DNA from: Holophaga sp.
Lineage (GTDB): Bacteria; Acidobacteriota; Holophagae; Holophagales; Holophagaceae
DNA length: 14,285 nucleotides
Reading direction: 5' to 3'
Assembly (NCBI GenBank): GCA_030691225.1
Contig: JAUYES010000403.1
Coordinates: 1 to 14,285, forward strand
Position 1 is the stretch's first letter, and each line of letters opens with the position of its first letter. Positions 1 through 8,017 of this stretch are shown here, piece by piece. The notes under the pieces were generated by a model. That model was given only the letters and a program-made list of their open reading frames with translations, did not search any database and was not told where the DNA came from. A program made the position numbers and the translations under genes.

Positions 1-192
1 GGGAATACCGGACGGCTCAAGGGTGCCGCCATGGGGAGCACTGAGAATCACAGGCAAGGTGCCGGTTTCCACAATCAGATACTGGGCTGGATCCAGAGCT
101 GGAATTGCGGTGGTGCTGGGCAGAATCTCAGATCCTCCTCCGCAGCCAAACAGTAACAGCAGAGGGAGGCAACGAAGCAGGGCCATGTTCAT
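1..192 (-). CDS. Lipoprotein resembling N-formylglutamate amidohydrolase, N-terminal part only
   Basis: Only the first 64 codons lie in the window; the frame stays open to base 1. The protein starts MNM, has a hydrophobic stretch (residues 4-15) and then LFGC, a plausible but imperfect lipobox with Cys17 as the lipidated residue. So it is probably an envelope lipoprotein. A low-complexity GGGSE linker follows. Near the edge the stretch ILSAPHGG (about residues 50-57) and the following EPSGIP resemble the N-terminal SPHxG-type motif of the N-formylglutamate amidohydrolase family, zinc enzymes that cleave N-acyl-glutamate-type amides. The zinc-site and catalytic residues further on are outside the window, so the call rests on one motif. 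The gene begins 30 bp after the stop of the C45 hydrolase gene on the same strand and is probably co-transcribed. ATGs exist at 192 and 186, and neither has a strong ribosome binding site. Confidence 0.5.
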   Translation of the reverse strand, partial: MNMALLRCLPLLLLFGCGGGSEILPSTTAIPALDPAQYLIVETGTLPVILSAPHGGTLEPSGIP

Positions 193-222
193 GGTGGGCA
201 ACTCTGGAGTATCGGCATCCGT

Positions 223-1425
223 CTATTTTGCACGGGGAAGGTCCTTGAGAGCGGTCATGGCCTGGTTGGCCAACAGACCTTGGAAACCCGCTAATTCCGC
301 CGGGGTTCGAGCCTGCTTCAGGAAGGTTCGAGTGCGCTCAAAAACATCTGCTTCGGCCTTCAGCAAGATGGGAAGAAACCCCGTTCCAGCGCGGTTATCC
401 AAGCGAGCAGCGTTCATGTATTCCTGTTTTTCCGGCTGCCCAAACGTGGGCCGAATCACGCTCTTCAGGCGCATCGATTCGGTCCAAAGCGGTGCCTCCT
501 TGCCATCCCAAAAGGGCGCAGGACTGGAACTCGCATCCACAAACAACGGCAGCGCCATGGACACCAGCGGTTCCCCCGGCAACACCCACATCACCGCGTG
601 GGATTTTGGATCCTTGGGATCTTTCCCCACCAGCACGATGGCACAGGCCGTATCCCAGCGATTAATGGTGTGTTTGCTGTGAAGCCAGTGTTCCTTCCCG
701 GAATCAAAGCGCGTGAAGGCAGGCCAAGTGGGTGTCCCGAGCAGGCTGTGACCGGTATCCCTGGCAAAATCCCGGAAGATTTCCTGCGGGCCGAAGGGGC
801 CCGGATTTCGCTGCTTGGCCAATTCTTCGGCGCGCTCCATGCGGAGACGACCGCCCCCTTCACCCTTCTTGCCGGTACGGGAGTAGTTGGTCACGAAGAG
901 AAATTTTTCCGGCGCAGCCTCCGCATCGAATCGCTCAAAGCCGTGATTGTGGACTTCGTAAATAAAGGCTTTGCCCTGGGCGTCGATTACCCCGAAATTA
1001 GTGGAAACACCCAAGCTTGGGCCCAGATTGGCTTTCAAGAAAAGCTCAAAGGCCTCAACGCTCCCGCAACTTCGTAGGGCTTGAGCCATCAGATAGCCTT
1101 CCTGCTCCGTGGCTTCGCCCTTGGGCTGGGGCAGATTGTAGGAAGCCGTATTCATGATGGCGAAGCCCACTGAATTGATCCCAGCCCAACAAATCCGCCC
1201 ACTGGGATCGTCCTTGTCGACCACCCCTAGATAGCTGAACGGTTGTTCCTTCACGAACACGACTCGATTCGATAATTCCGCCGTATCGCGGTTTTTCCAG
1301 AGCATCGCCCGCCCCTCGGCTCCTGCCGCGGGACTAAAGACTGCTGCGGTGCACTGGTCCGCCCGCTGGGCGCAAAGCGGCGTGAGCACCGCCAGGAGTG
1401 AGAGTAGACAACCACGCATGAACAT
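223..1425 (-). CDS. Secreted C45-family (penicillin acylase/acyl-CoA:isopenicillin N acyltransferase-like) Ntn hydrolase
   Basis: About 400 aa. Residues 1-19 form a signal peptide ending near PLCA, so the enzyme is probably periplasmic or secreted. Soon after comes QCTAAVFS with Cys25, the expected N-terminal nucleophile of autoproteolytic C45 hydrolases; KNRD (residues 44-47) matches the conserved WKNRD element. Further family signs are WAGINSVGFAIMN (about 80-92), FGVIDAQG with an EV strand (about 144-160), and VTNYSRTG (about 178-185), the oxyanion-region TN motif. Members hydrolyse or transfer acyl groups on amide bonds; the substrate cannot be read from sequence. Cleavage after Ala19 would leave about five residues (QRADQ) before Cys25, consistent with a short self-removed propeptide. 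ATG at 1425 is chosen because AAGGAG (1434-1439) lies 8 nt upstream and overlaps the receptor gene's stop, suggesting translational coupling. A TTG one codon earlier is possible. Confidence 0.82.
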   Translation of the reverse strand: MFMRGCLLSLLAVLTPLCAQRADQCTAAVFSPAAGAEGRAMLWKNRDTAELSNRVVFVKEQPFSYLGVVDKDDPSGRICWAGINSVGFAIMNTASYNLPQPKGEATEQEGYLMAQALRSCGSVEAFELFLKANLGPSLGVSTNFGVIDAQGKAFIYEVHNHGFERFDAEAAPEKFLFVTNYSRTGKKGEGGGRLRMERAEELAKQRNPGPFGPQEIFRDFARDTGHSLLGTPTWPAFTRFDSGKEHWLHSKHTINRWDTACAIVLVGKDPKDPKSHAVMWVLPGEPLVSMALPLFVDASSSPAPFWDGKEAPLWTESMRLKSVIRPTFGQPEKQEYMNAARLDNRAGTGFLPILLKAEADVFERTRTFLKQARTPAELAGFQGLLANQAMTALKDLPRAK

Positions 1426-1438
1426 CAAAACAACTCCT

Positions 1439-4186
1439 TCAGAAAGTAAGTCGGAAGCCCACCCGCAAACGACGGGAGGTTTCCAACAGGCTGGGCTTCC
1501 GATATTCCGAATAAAGCGTGGTATCCACGGTGTTGACCAACCGCGTCCGATTGAGGCGGGTATTCAAATCCAGCGTGGCGCAATCGTTAAGGAGATTAAT
1601 CACTTCCACGTAGACCTCGCCGCTCAGCTGCTTGGAAACGAACAATGGCTGGGCGATTCTCAGGTTCAAGAGCTTCTGGGCCGCAAAGATTTCGGCGCCG
1701 CGCGGAGCGGCATTGAGCGAACCCGCCCAATACATCCAGGCTCCCGATTGCCGAGTATCGTTCACGCTGAGGGTAGGAGTCCAATGTTCCCCGCTAAGGT
1801 AGGTGAAGGTGCCGGAAAGGCGGGTGCCGATGCGGGGCAGTTCCACGGTGCCTCGCATCTTGAGTTCGTGGTCCGAGAACCCACTGAGCAAACCATCGGC
1901 ATTGATCTGGTTATTGGCATTCTCGAAGGTGCTGGCACCACCCCTGAGGCTCGCCACATTGCCGGTGCTGCGGGCTCGGGTATAACTGCCACTCAAGCTC
2001 CAGCGGTTCTTGAATTTTCGCTCGGCGCCTACGGTCACAGCCCAGTACGCCCTTTTGGCGCGGGAATCGTTGGTCACGTAGTAGTCTTCCGAACCCGCGT
2101 TGGTGATATCAAAAAACGGCAGGAAGGTCTGAGTCATTGGGTTGTAGATCTGGTACCCCGCCGCGGTAGTTTCATTCCGATCAATTCGAACCAACATATC
2201 GTTCCACTTCCGGTACACGCCGGAGAGGCTGAGGGTCCAGGCCTCGGTCCACCGCAACTCGTACGCGAGTGTGGATTCCTGGGCGTACGGTTGGTTTGCC
2301 TTGGGATCGAGATTCGTGAAGCTCGTGCGCGCATCCCGAAAATCGAGACCCACGACCATGGGCGGATTGCGCAGATCCGTGAAGACGGCATCATCCCAAT
2401 ACCACCGCTGAACGGGGGCTACGGCGCCGGGAATTGATCGGCTAATGTAGCCCGTTTCGACACCATCGAAGTAGCGACCCCAATGAAATTTCAGGAGGTG
2501 TTTCTGGTCCGCTGAAAGGCTGAGGGTGCCACCGAACCGAGGGGCAAGGGTCCTGGTATTCCACAGGTTGGTGCCGCCATAGGGCGCGAGTTGGTTCTGC
2601 TCGAAGCGCAGCCCTGGGCGCAGCGTCAGGCGGTCGCTAACCGTCCACGTATCCTGAGCAAACACCACCAGCCGGTTGGAACGAATCCGGACATTTTCGA
2701 CGCCAATGGTGTAAGCCCCATAGGGCCGGTAGGTCTGCACGCCATTGACGAGATCATCGGTGTCCGCCGTCAGCACGTAACCACCCGGATTCCAGGCCTC
2801 GGACTCGGAATAACCCTGTTCGCGTTCGAACCCAAACCGGAAAGCATGACTATCGGTGGCGGAAAAAACACCCGTGCGGAAATGATCAAGGGTCACGGCG
2901 AGACTCGCCCGCCCTCGCCGGTTTCGTTCGGCAATATCCAGATTATTGAAGAACTTGTTACCGTCGATATCCAGGCAATTGGTTTCGCCGTGCTCTGGAA
3001 GAATATCGTAGGACCCTTGGTAGCCATTGGCCTTGGCGGTAAGCACAGTCGTGCTGTTCAGGGTCTGAGTCCACGTCAAATTGTAATAGCGGCTCGGGCT
3101 GGTCTGTCGTCCCCCGGCGGCAGCCTCGTACTGGCCCCAGGATTGATTCACGTACTTGTGGTCGATAGCACGCGTGTCGTATTCGAATAATCCCTCAAGG
3201 GTCGCCGTTGGAACCACTTGCCACGTGAGCTTGGCCAGGAATCGCGAACTGTTGATGGTGCGGCTAGGTAGCGGTCCCGTGGGCAGGGATCCCACATAGG
3301 ATGCCCCGTTTTTCTCTCGCTGGGCCGAGACGAAATACCACAGACGATCCTGGACGATGGCACCACCCAGGCTCGCGGAAAGATCGTAGTTTTCCGCTTC
3401 GGGCACGCTGGTCTCAGCCGGTGCCCAAGGCCAATCCCGATTGCTGGACCGAGCCTGCCACTTGGTTGCGTCGTAATAGCTACTCACCGTTCCCGAAAAG
3501 GCATTGCCGCCCCGTTTGACAACGGTATTGATGAAGCCACCCGAGAAGCCTCCAAACTCAGCCCCAGCGCCGAGTCCACCCACCTGCACCTCATCGAACC
3601 AATCCATATTCGTATAAATCCACTGCGTGCCCCCCGAGGTATCGCCCACATTGATGCCATCCATGAGGTAGGCGTTGGAACCACTGCCCGCGCCGCCCCA
3701 GGCCATGCCGCGATTGATCCCGGGGGTCATGCTTAGGAGATCCGAAAGCGAGCGACCCGCCGTGGGTAGCTGCTGAAGCGTTTCGGAAGTGAAGTTCTGA
3801 GTCGTCGTCGAAGCAGCCTCCTGAACGCTGACGGCCGTGACTTCTACCGTGGAACCCGCCGTGGCCTGGGAACGCAGCACGAAGTGCACCGTGGCGCTAC
3901 GCCCCAGCACCACGGATTCCCGACTGGTCACCCGCACGAAACCCGGGGCCTCGACGGTCACACGGTAAGCACCGGGCGGCAGGGCGGGAAACCGGTAGGC
4001 GCCGGTCGTTTCTGTTTGCAGGGATCGCTCCCGACCAATCAGGGCGTCGGACTGAATGCGCACGATGGCCCCGGTGATCGCCACACCACCCCCGTCCTTC
4101 ACCACGCCCCCAAGGGCACCCGTGGTGTTGCTCTGGGCAACCAAGAGGGAAGGAAGGCCAAGAAGGAGGGCTAGGGCGCAACGCAT
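1439..4186 (-). CDS. TonB-dependent outer-membrane receptor, Oar-like, with carboxypeptidase-regulatory-like domain
   Basis: 915 aa from the chosen start. The order is: signal peptide (residues 1-17, ending LLVAQ); a carboxypeptidase-regulatory/CNA-B-like beta-sandwich (about 20-105, with GGVVKDGGGV, TGAYRFPALPPGAYRV and VEAPGF); a plug domain (about 115-235, with LPTAGRSLSDLLSMTPGI, AYLMDGINV and FGGFSGGFINTVVKRGGN); then a long beta-barrel. It ends RVGFRLTF, a terminal-Phe outer-membrane assembly signal. It should import an unknown substrate across the outer membrane using TonB/ExbBD energy. An ATG 20 codons upstream (4246) is in frame, but the ATG at 4186 is preferred: GGAG lies 5 nt before it and the signal peptide begins exactly there. 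It is first in an apparent operon with the C45 hydrolase and the amidohydrolase-like lipoprotein, divergent from an RpiR-type regulator. No TonB box was confidently located. Confidence 0.9.
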   Translation of the reverse strand: MRCALALLLGLPSLLVAQSNTTGALGGVVKDGGGVAITGAIVRIQSDALIGRERSLQTETTGAYRFPALPPGAYRVTVEAPGFVRVTSRESVVLGRSATVHFVLRSQATAGSTVEVTAVSVQEAASTTTQNFTSETLQQLPTAGRSLSDLLSMTPGINRGMAWGGAGSGSNAYLMDGINVGDTSGGTQWIYTNMDWFDEVQVGGLGAGAEFGGFSGGFINTVVKRGGNAFSGTVSSYYDATKWQARSSNRDWPWAPAETSVPEAENYDLSASLGGAIVQDRLWYFVSAQREKNGASYVGSLPTGPLPSRTINSSRFLAKLTWQVVPTATLEGLFEYDTRAIDHKYVNQSWGQYEAAAGGRQTSPSRYYNLTWTQTLNSTTVLTAKANGYQGSYDILPEHGETNCLDIDGNKFFNNLDIAERNRRGRASLAVTLDHFRTGVFSATDSHAFRFGFEREQGYSESEAWNPGGYVLTADTDDLVNGVQTYRPYGAYTIGVENVRIRSNRLVVFAQDTWTVSDRLTLRPGLRFEQNQLAPYGGTNLWNTRTLAPRFGGTLSLSADQKHLLKFHWGRYFDGVETGYISRSIPGAVAPVQRWYWDDAVFTDLRNPPMVVGLDFRDARTSFTNLDPKANQPYAQESTLAYELRWTEAWTLSLSGVYRKWNDMLVRIDRNETTAAGYQIYNPMTQTFLPFFDITNAGSEDYYVTNDSRAKRAYWAVTVGAERKFKNRWSLSGSYTRARSTGNVASLRGGASTFENANNQINADGLLSGFSDHELKMRGTVELPRIGTRLSGTFTYLSGEHWTPTLSVNDTRQSGAWMYWAGSLNAAPRGAEIFAAQKLLNLRIAQPLFVSKQLSGEVYVEVINLLNDCATLDLNTRLNRTRLVNTVDTTLYSEYRKPSLLETSRRLRVGFRLTF

Positions 4187-4291
4187 GGGGACTCCAAAGG
4201 AAAGAGGCGTGACCCCGATGCTGATGTTCGAATTGTTCGCTTTCAACAGGAAATAGCGTAAATTATTTTCGGTGCCCTACCGGAGCTGCCC
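4187..4291. promoter_or_regulatory. Divergent intergenic region between receptor operon and RpiR regulator
   Basis: This 105-bp gap must hold the promoters of both transcription units. It contains an AT-rich core (about 4250-4270) unlike its surroundings. That core is bounded by GAAA (4250-4253) and TTTC (4267-4270), an imperfect palindrome that could be an operator for the adjacent regulator. CGAA-TTG-TTCG (4229-4239) is a second small inverted repeat. For the plus strand, TATTTT (4264-4269) could be a -10 box with a weak TTTCAA (4241-4246) 17 bp upstream. No good sigma-70 match is visible for the minus strand. The promoter and operator placements are guesses; only the divergent geometry is firm. 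Confidence 0.35.
4192..4195 (-). promoter_or_regulatory. Ribosome binding site deciding the receptor start
   Basis: GGAG on the minus strand, 5 nt before the ATG at 4186-4184. It favours this start over the in-frame ATG at 4246, whose extra 20 residues are polar and would precede an otherwise ordinary signal peptide. Confidence 0.6.
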
Positions 4292-5125
4292 ATGACCTCC
4301 CCAAGTTCCATCCTTGCCAGCCTCCGGCACAAAAGCTTTAGCTCGCCAGGACACCATCGCCTCGCCGAGGTGATTCTGGCCCGCCTGGAGGATGTGCCCA
4401 CCTGGGGCATTCGCCAATTCGCCGACGAAGCCGGAATCAGCACCGCCGCCGTGGTGCGGTTCGCCCAGGGGCTGGGGTTCACCACCTTTTCGGAATTTCG
4501 CACCGCCATCCTGCGAGAAACCCGTGTGCGCGATTTGGGCGAAGATCGTTTACTGCGCGCCCCTCAGGAAGCCTCAGCCATCATGATGGAAGTGGCCAAG
4601 CTGGATTTCCGCAACATCGAACACGCCATCCAGGTGCTGGACGATGGCCTCGTGAAGGCCCTGGTATCAAGCCTTCAGGGGGCCAACCACCGCGTGCTGG
4701 TGGGGCACGGTATTTCCTGGATCATGGCTCACCACCTAGCGTACATCCTGAATCATTGCGGTCTGCTCACCGTGGTGGGGAGTCCTGCAGAATTCGGCCG
4801 CCTCGCCGTGAACCTGACACCCCGAGATCTCCTGGTGGCCTTCAGTTTCCCGCCCTACTCCCGCGAGACTCTGCAAGCGGTCCAATTCGCCCGAGACCGA
4901 AAAATTCCAGTGATCGCCTTCAGCGATGGCCCTCGCTCCCCCCTCGCCCAGGCTGCCGATCTCGCCGTTACGGTCCCCGGCGAAAACCTGTTCTATTCCC
5001 ACTCGCTAGCCGCCTTTTCGGCCATCGCCCACACCTTGGGCACGACCATCGCCCACCAAGATCCCGAAGCCGCCCTGCATCGCCTTCACGAAGCCGAGCG
5101 GATCAACGAGGGATTATTCGTATAG
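4292..5125 (+). CDS. MurR/RpiR-family transcriptional regulator (HTH + SIS domain)
   Basis: 277 aa, the usual length for the family. Residues 1-77 are an RpiR-type helix-turn-helix: IRQFADEAGISTAAVVRFAQ followed by LGFTTFSEFR matches the family's LA..AGVS.ATV.RF..LGF..F pattern. Residues 120-255 form a SIS fold: RVLVGHGISWIMAHHLAYIL (strand, glycine loop, helix), then DLLVAFSFPPYSRETLQAV, VIAFSDGPRSPLAQAAD and a C-terminal helix. SIS domains in this family usually sense phosphosugars, but the ligand loop here reads SFPPYSRET (185-193) rather than a classical SxSGxTxE loop. CGGAG (4281-4285) lies 6 nt before the ATG. The protein is cytoplasmic and DNA-binding. Divergence from the receptor operon suggests it controls that operon and perhaps itself. 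Whether it represses or activates cannot be told. Confidence 0.9.
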   Translation: MTSPSSILASLRHKSFSSPGHHRLAEVILARLEDVPTWGIRQFADEAGISTAAVVRFAQGLGFTTFSEFRTAILRETRVRDLGEDRLLRAPQEASAIMMEVAKLDFRNIEHAIQVLDDGLVKALVSSLQGANHRVLVGHGISWIMAHHLAYILNHCGLLTVVGSPAEFGRLAVNLTPRDLLVAFSFPPYSRETLQAVQFARDRKIPVIAFSDGPRSPLAQAADLAVTVPGENLFYSHSLAAFSAIAHTLGTTIAHQDPEAALHRLHEAERINEGLFV

Positions 5126-5130
5126 AGGCG

Positions 5131-7776
5131 CTATTTCACAACGATGCTGACTAGGGTTCCATTCGGCGGTACCACGACCTTGATGATTTCTTTCCCAGCC
5201 AGGAAGGGCTGGGCATCAGGGCAGGCCAAGGCGGCCTCTCGACGTGCGTCATGGGTGGTCTCGGCGGGAAGGGTGACACGACCGCGCACCTTGCCATTCA
5301 CTTGCACTACCACGACCACGGCCTCATCCACACACAAAGCGGGATCAAACGTGGGCCAGGGTACAGCCTGCACCGACGGCGCATGGCCAAGGGTTTCCCA
5401 AAGTTCTTCCGCCAAATGCGGTGCGAAGGGGTGCAGCAAACGCACCAAGGTTTCCACCGCCACGCGCGGAAGGGGATCCGTTTTCACCAGTTCGTTGAGG
5501 TAGATCATCATCGTGGAAATGGCAGTGTTGAGTCGCAGGGCTTCGATATCATCACCTACCTTGCGGATGGTCTTGTGCATGAGGCGCAGCAAATCACCTT
5601 CGGGGGCGATCTCAGCCAAAGGCTTCTGCCCCAGATTCCAGGTGCGTTCCAGGAAGCGACTCACACCCTGAATTCCGTGGGTGCTCCAAGGCTTGGTGGC
5701 TTCCAGTGGCCCCAGGAACATCTCGTAGAGTCGCAGCGCATCGGCGCCATGGGCCTGGATAACTTCATCGGGATTGACGACATTACCTCGAGACTTCGAC
5801 ATCTTGAAAGCCCGCGCATCCACCACGATCTTGGGGTCGGCCTTCAACACCACGTTGCCGCCCTTTTTCTCAGTGGCGTCTTCGTCGATGCGCACCGCCT
5901 CCACGGCTTCGTTGGTGCCCTTGCGGCGGTAGCCGCCTTCGGGATCGCTCTCTACAAATTCTCTGGAAATGAAATCGCCCGAAAACCTGTAGCCGGTGTA
6001 CTCCACCTCGCCCAGGATCATGCCTTGATGCACGAGCTTGGCGAAGGGTTCGGGCACATTCAGGTGCCCGGCATCCAGCAGGACCTTATGCCAGAACCTG
6101 GCGTAGAGCAAATGCAGTACGGCGTGTTCAGCACCACCCACATAGAGATCCACGGGCAGCCACTGTTTCGCGGCTTCTTGGCTCCAGGCAGCGCTCGGAT
6201 TTTTGGGGTCCATGAAACGCAGGTAGTACCAGCAGGAGCCCGCCCATTGGGGCATGGTGTTGGTTTCTCGCGCGAACCAGCGGCCATCCTTCTGGAAGAA
6301 GCGCCAGTCCGTCGCTCGGGCCAAAGTGCCAGCAGGATCTTGGCCAGGATTGAAATCTTCCAGTTCGGGCAAGCGCAGGGGCAGTTCCGATTCATCCACC
6401 GCCAAGGGCTGGTCGTAGCGAATGGTGTAGGGCGCGCCACTGCGAGGATCGCCTTCGCATTCGAGCGGGAAGTAGATGGGAATGGGCTCGCCCCAGTAGC
6501 GCTGACGGCTGAAGACCCAATCGCGCAGGCGGAATTCCACGCGCAATTTTCCCTGCCCCGATTTCTCCAGATCTTCCGTGACCTTCTTCTTGAAATCGTC
6601 GGTGGACAGGCCATCGTAGGCGCCGGAATTCACCGCCAAGCCTTCTTCTGTCATGGCTTCGGCCATCTCGCCCGTAAGCAATTGGCCATCAACGCTCACG
6701 ACCTGGATGACGGGAATATCAAACTTGCGGGCGAACTCGAAATCGCGCTGATCGTGCCCAGGCACGGCCATGATGGCGCCGGTGCCATAGCCCATCATCA
6801 CGTAATCGGCGATCCACACGGGCACGGGCTGGCCAGTTAGCGGGTTCGTCACGAAGCCGCCCGTAAACACGCCGGTTTTCTCTTTGGCGGATTTGCGATC
6901 CAGATCCGAACGATTGAGCGCCTGCTTCGCGTAGGCCTCCACCGCGCCCTTCTGCGCAGGCGTGGTGAGCCGCTCCACAAAGGGATGTTCGGGTGCAATG
7001 ACCATGAACGTTACGCCGTAGAGCGTGTCGGGTCGGGTGGTGAAGATCTCCAATTCGCCGTTGCCATCCACCAGGGGGAACTTCACTTCCGCGCCTTCGC
7101 TGCGGCCGATCCATTCTTCCTGCATGGTCTTGGTGCTATCGGGCCAATCCGCCAGCTTCAGGTCGTCCACCAGCCGATCGGCGTAGGCCGTGATCCGCAA
7201 CATCCATTGGCGCAAGGGCAGGCGCACCACAGGGTGATCGCCTCGCTCGGACTTACCATCGATGACTTCCTCGTTGGCCAGCACGGTGCCCAGGGCCGGG
7301 CACCAGTTCACGGGCTTTTCCGACTGGTAGGCCAGCCCGCGCTTGAAGAGTTGGAGGAAGATCCACTGGGTCCACTTCACGTAATCGGGGTCGGTGGTAT
7401 CCACCTCGCGATCCCAATCGTAAGAAAGGCCCAGGGCCATGATCTGGCGCTTGAAGGTGGCGATGTTTTTCTGGGTGGTCACCGCCGGGTGCGTACCCGT
7501 CTGGATGGCGTACTGCTCGGCGGGAAGGCCGAAGGCATCCCAGCCCATGGGATGCAATACGGCATGGCCCGTGGCGCGCATGTAGCGGCAGTAAATGTCC
7601 GTGGCCGTGTAGCCTTCGGGATGGCCCACATGCAGGCCCGCCCCGCTGGGGTAGGGAAACATGTCCAGCACGTATTTCTTGGGCAGCTTCGGATCTTCTA
7701 GGGTCCGGAAGGTCCGGTTCTCGACCCAGTAGGCCTGCCATTTCGGTTCGATGAGGGAGGGCGTGTAGCGTTCCAT
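5131..7776 (-). CDS. leuS: Leucyl-tRNA synthetase
   Basis: 881 aa, a normal bacterial LeuRS length. This cytoplasmic class Ia enzyme charges tRNA-Leu and edits mischarged products. It begins [14 protein letters not shown], the conserved LeuRS N-terminus. The HIGH signature is HVGH (49-52) in [21 protein letters not shown]. The CP1 editing domain has the threonine-rich TTRPDTLYG and [17 protein letters not shown]. The KMSKS loop is KMSKSRGN at 658-665 (bases 5791-5805 encode KMSKS). An anticodon-binding domain and the C-terminal domain ([13 protein letters not shown]) follow. The zinc-module position after [16 protein letters not shown] reads [10 protein letters not shown], so the E. coli-type cysteine cluster is absent, a common variant. 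The ATG at 7776 is chosen by homology. An in-frame extension up to 7896 is open but has no LeuRS-like content. The stop lies 5 bp from that of the convergent regulator gene. Confidence 0.97.
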   Translation of the reverse strand: MERYTPSLIEPKWQAYWVENRTFRTLEDPKLPKKYVLDMFPYPSGAGLHVGHPEGYTATDIYCRYMRATGHAVLHPMGWDAFGLPAEQYAIQTGTHPAVTTQKNIATFKRQIMALGLSYDWDREVDTTDPDYVKWTQWIFLQLFKRGLAYQSEKPVNWCPALGTVLANEEVIDGKSERGDHPVVRLPLRQWMLRITAYADRLVDDLKLADWPDSTKTMQEEWIGRSEGAEVKFPLVDGNGELEIFTTRPDTLYGVTFMVIAPEHPFVERLTTPAQKGAVEAYAKQALNRSDLDRKSAKEKTGVFTGGFVTNPLTGQPVPVWIADYVMMGYGTGAIMAVPGHDQRDFEFARKFDIPVIQVVSVDGQLLTGEMAEAMTEEGLAVNSGAYDGLSTDDFKKKVTEDLEKSGQGKLRVEFRLRDWVFSRQRYWGEPIPIYFPLECEGDPRSGAPYTIRYDQPLAVDESELPLRLPELEDFNPGQDPAGTLARATDWRFFQKDGRWFARETNTMPQWAGSCWYYLRFMDPKNPSAAWSQEAAKQWLPVDLYVGGAEHAVLHLLYARFWHKVLLDAGHLNVPEPFAKLVHQGMILGEVEYTGYRFSGDFISREFVESDPEGGYRRKGTNEAVEAVRIDEDATEKKGGNVVLKADPKIVVDARAFKMSKSRGNVVNPDEVIQAHGADALRLYEMFLGPLEATKPWSTHGIQGVSRFLERTWNLGQKPLAEIAPEGDLLRLMHKTIRKVGDDIEALRLNTAISTMMIYLNELVKTDPLPRVAVETLVRLLHPFAPHLAEELWETLGHAPSVQAVPWPTFDPALCVDEAVVVVVQVNGKVRGRVTLPAETTHDARREAALACPDAQPFLAGKEIIKVVVPPNGTLVSIVVK

Positions 7777-7782
7777 CCCTCC
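7777..7782 (-). promoter_or_regulatory. Unusually close Shine-Dalgarno at the leuS start
   Basis: GGAGGG on the minus strand directly abuts the leuS ATG (7776-7774), giving almost no spacer. Either this is an inefficient site, possibly limiting translation, or initiation occurs elsewhere. The in-frame ATG at 7845 has only AAGG three bases before it. Confidence 0.4.
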
Positions 7783-7858
7783 AGAATCACAAGGGAAGCA
7801 AGGTGGATCAAGGGCGGATTCCAAAGGAGCCCGGTGGCGGGTCATCGGCCTTGCCGGT

Positions 7859-7890
7859 CGTTTGTCCGGCTCGTTGGGCCGTTCGTCGGG
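7859..7890 (+). promoter_or_regulatory. Candidate LytTR-regulator binding site: direct repeats with 21-bp period
   Basis: CGTTTGTCCGG (7859-7869) and CGTTCGTCGGG (7880-7890) agree at 9 of 11 positions and start exactly 21 bp apart, two helical turns. LytTR-domain regulators such as AgrA typically bind paired ~9-bp direct repeats with about this periodicity. The second repeat with its preceding base, CCGTTCGTC (7879-7887), equals the AlgR site consensus as I recall it. More CGTT elements lie nearby (CGTTGGG 7872, CGTTGGC 7908, CGTTTGT 7914). The site is about 130 bp upstream of the operon encoding a LytTR response regulator, so autoregulation is a reasonable inference. No convincing -35/-10 pair was found downstream. 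Confidence 0.4.
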
Positions 7891-8017
7891 ATTCAACGGC
7901 GGGGATTCGTTGGCGTTTGTAGCTTGGATTCAAGCAAGAACTCCTACGGCGTCGCGGACGACGAAGGCCACCTACTCTCCCCCAGCGCCCAAAGGCGCAA
8001 GCACTCACGAGGTTGTC

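Larger units (their letters stand above)
7777..8017. other. Divergent leader between leuS and the two-component operon
   Basis: 241 bp without a convincing gene. Besides the CGTT repeats it holds two small perfect hairpins on the plus strand: GCTTG-GATT-CAAGC (7922-7935) and GCGCC-CAAA-GGCGC (7985-7998). The second lies about 20 nt before the start of the downstream gene and could affect its leader RNA. Neither is followed by a T-run, so they are not intrinsic terminators. No known riboswitch consensus was recognised; in particular there is no GEMM-type ACGCAAAGCC. Confidence 0.35.

Noticed and set aside
1349..3190. Long plus-strand open frames (1349-2437, 2591-3190) opposite the TonB receptor
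   Set aside because: They are antisense to a receptor with clear signal peptide, plug and barrel features, and their translations resemble no family.
5251..6840. A 529-codon plus-strand open frame opposite leuS
   Set aside because: It lies wholly within the well-supported leuS coding region, reads as low-complexity His/Gly-rich sequence, has no recognisable domain and no matching ribosome binding site. It is a GC-driven shadow.
7922..7998. Riboswitch (for example c-di-GMP GEMM) in the leader of the two-component operon
   Set aside because: Only two isolated 5-bp hairpins are present. The conserved GEMM core sequences are absent.
7862..8017. A 52-residue N-terminal extension of the exported protein
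   Set aside because: It has no signal-like or domain content. The downstream ATG at 8018 has a good ribosome binding site and begins a signal peptide.
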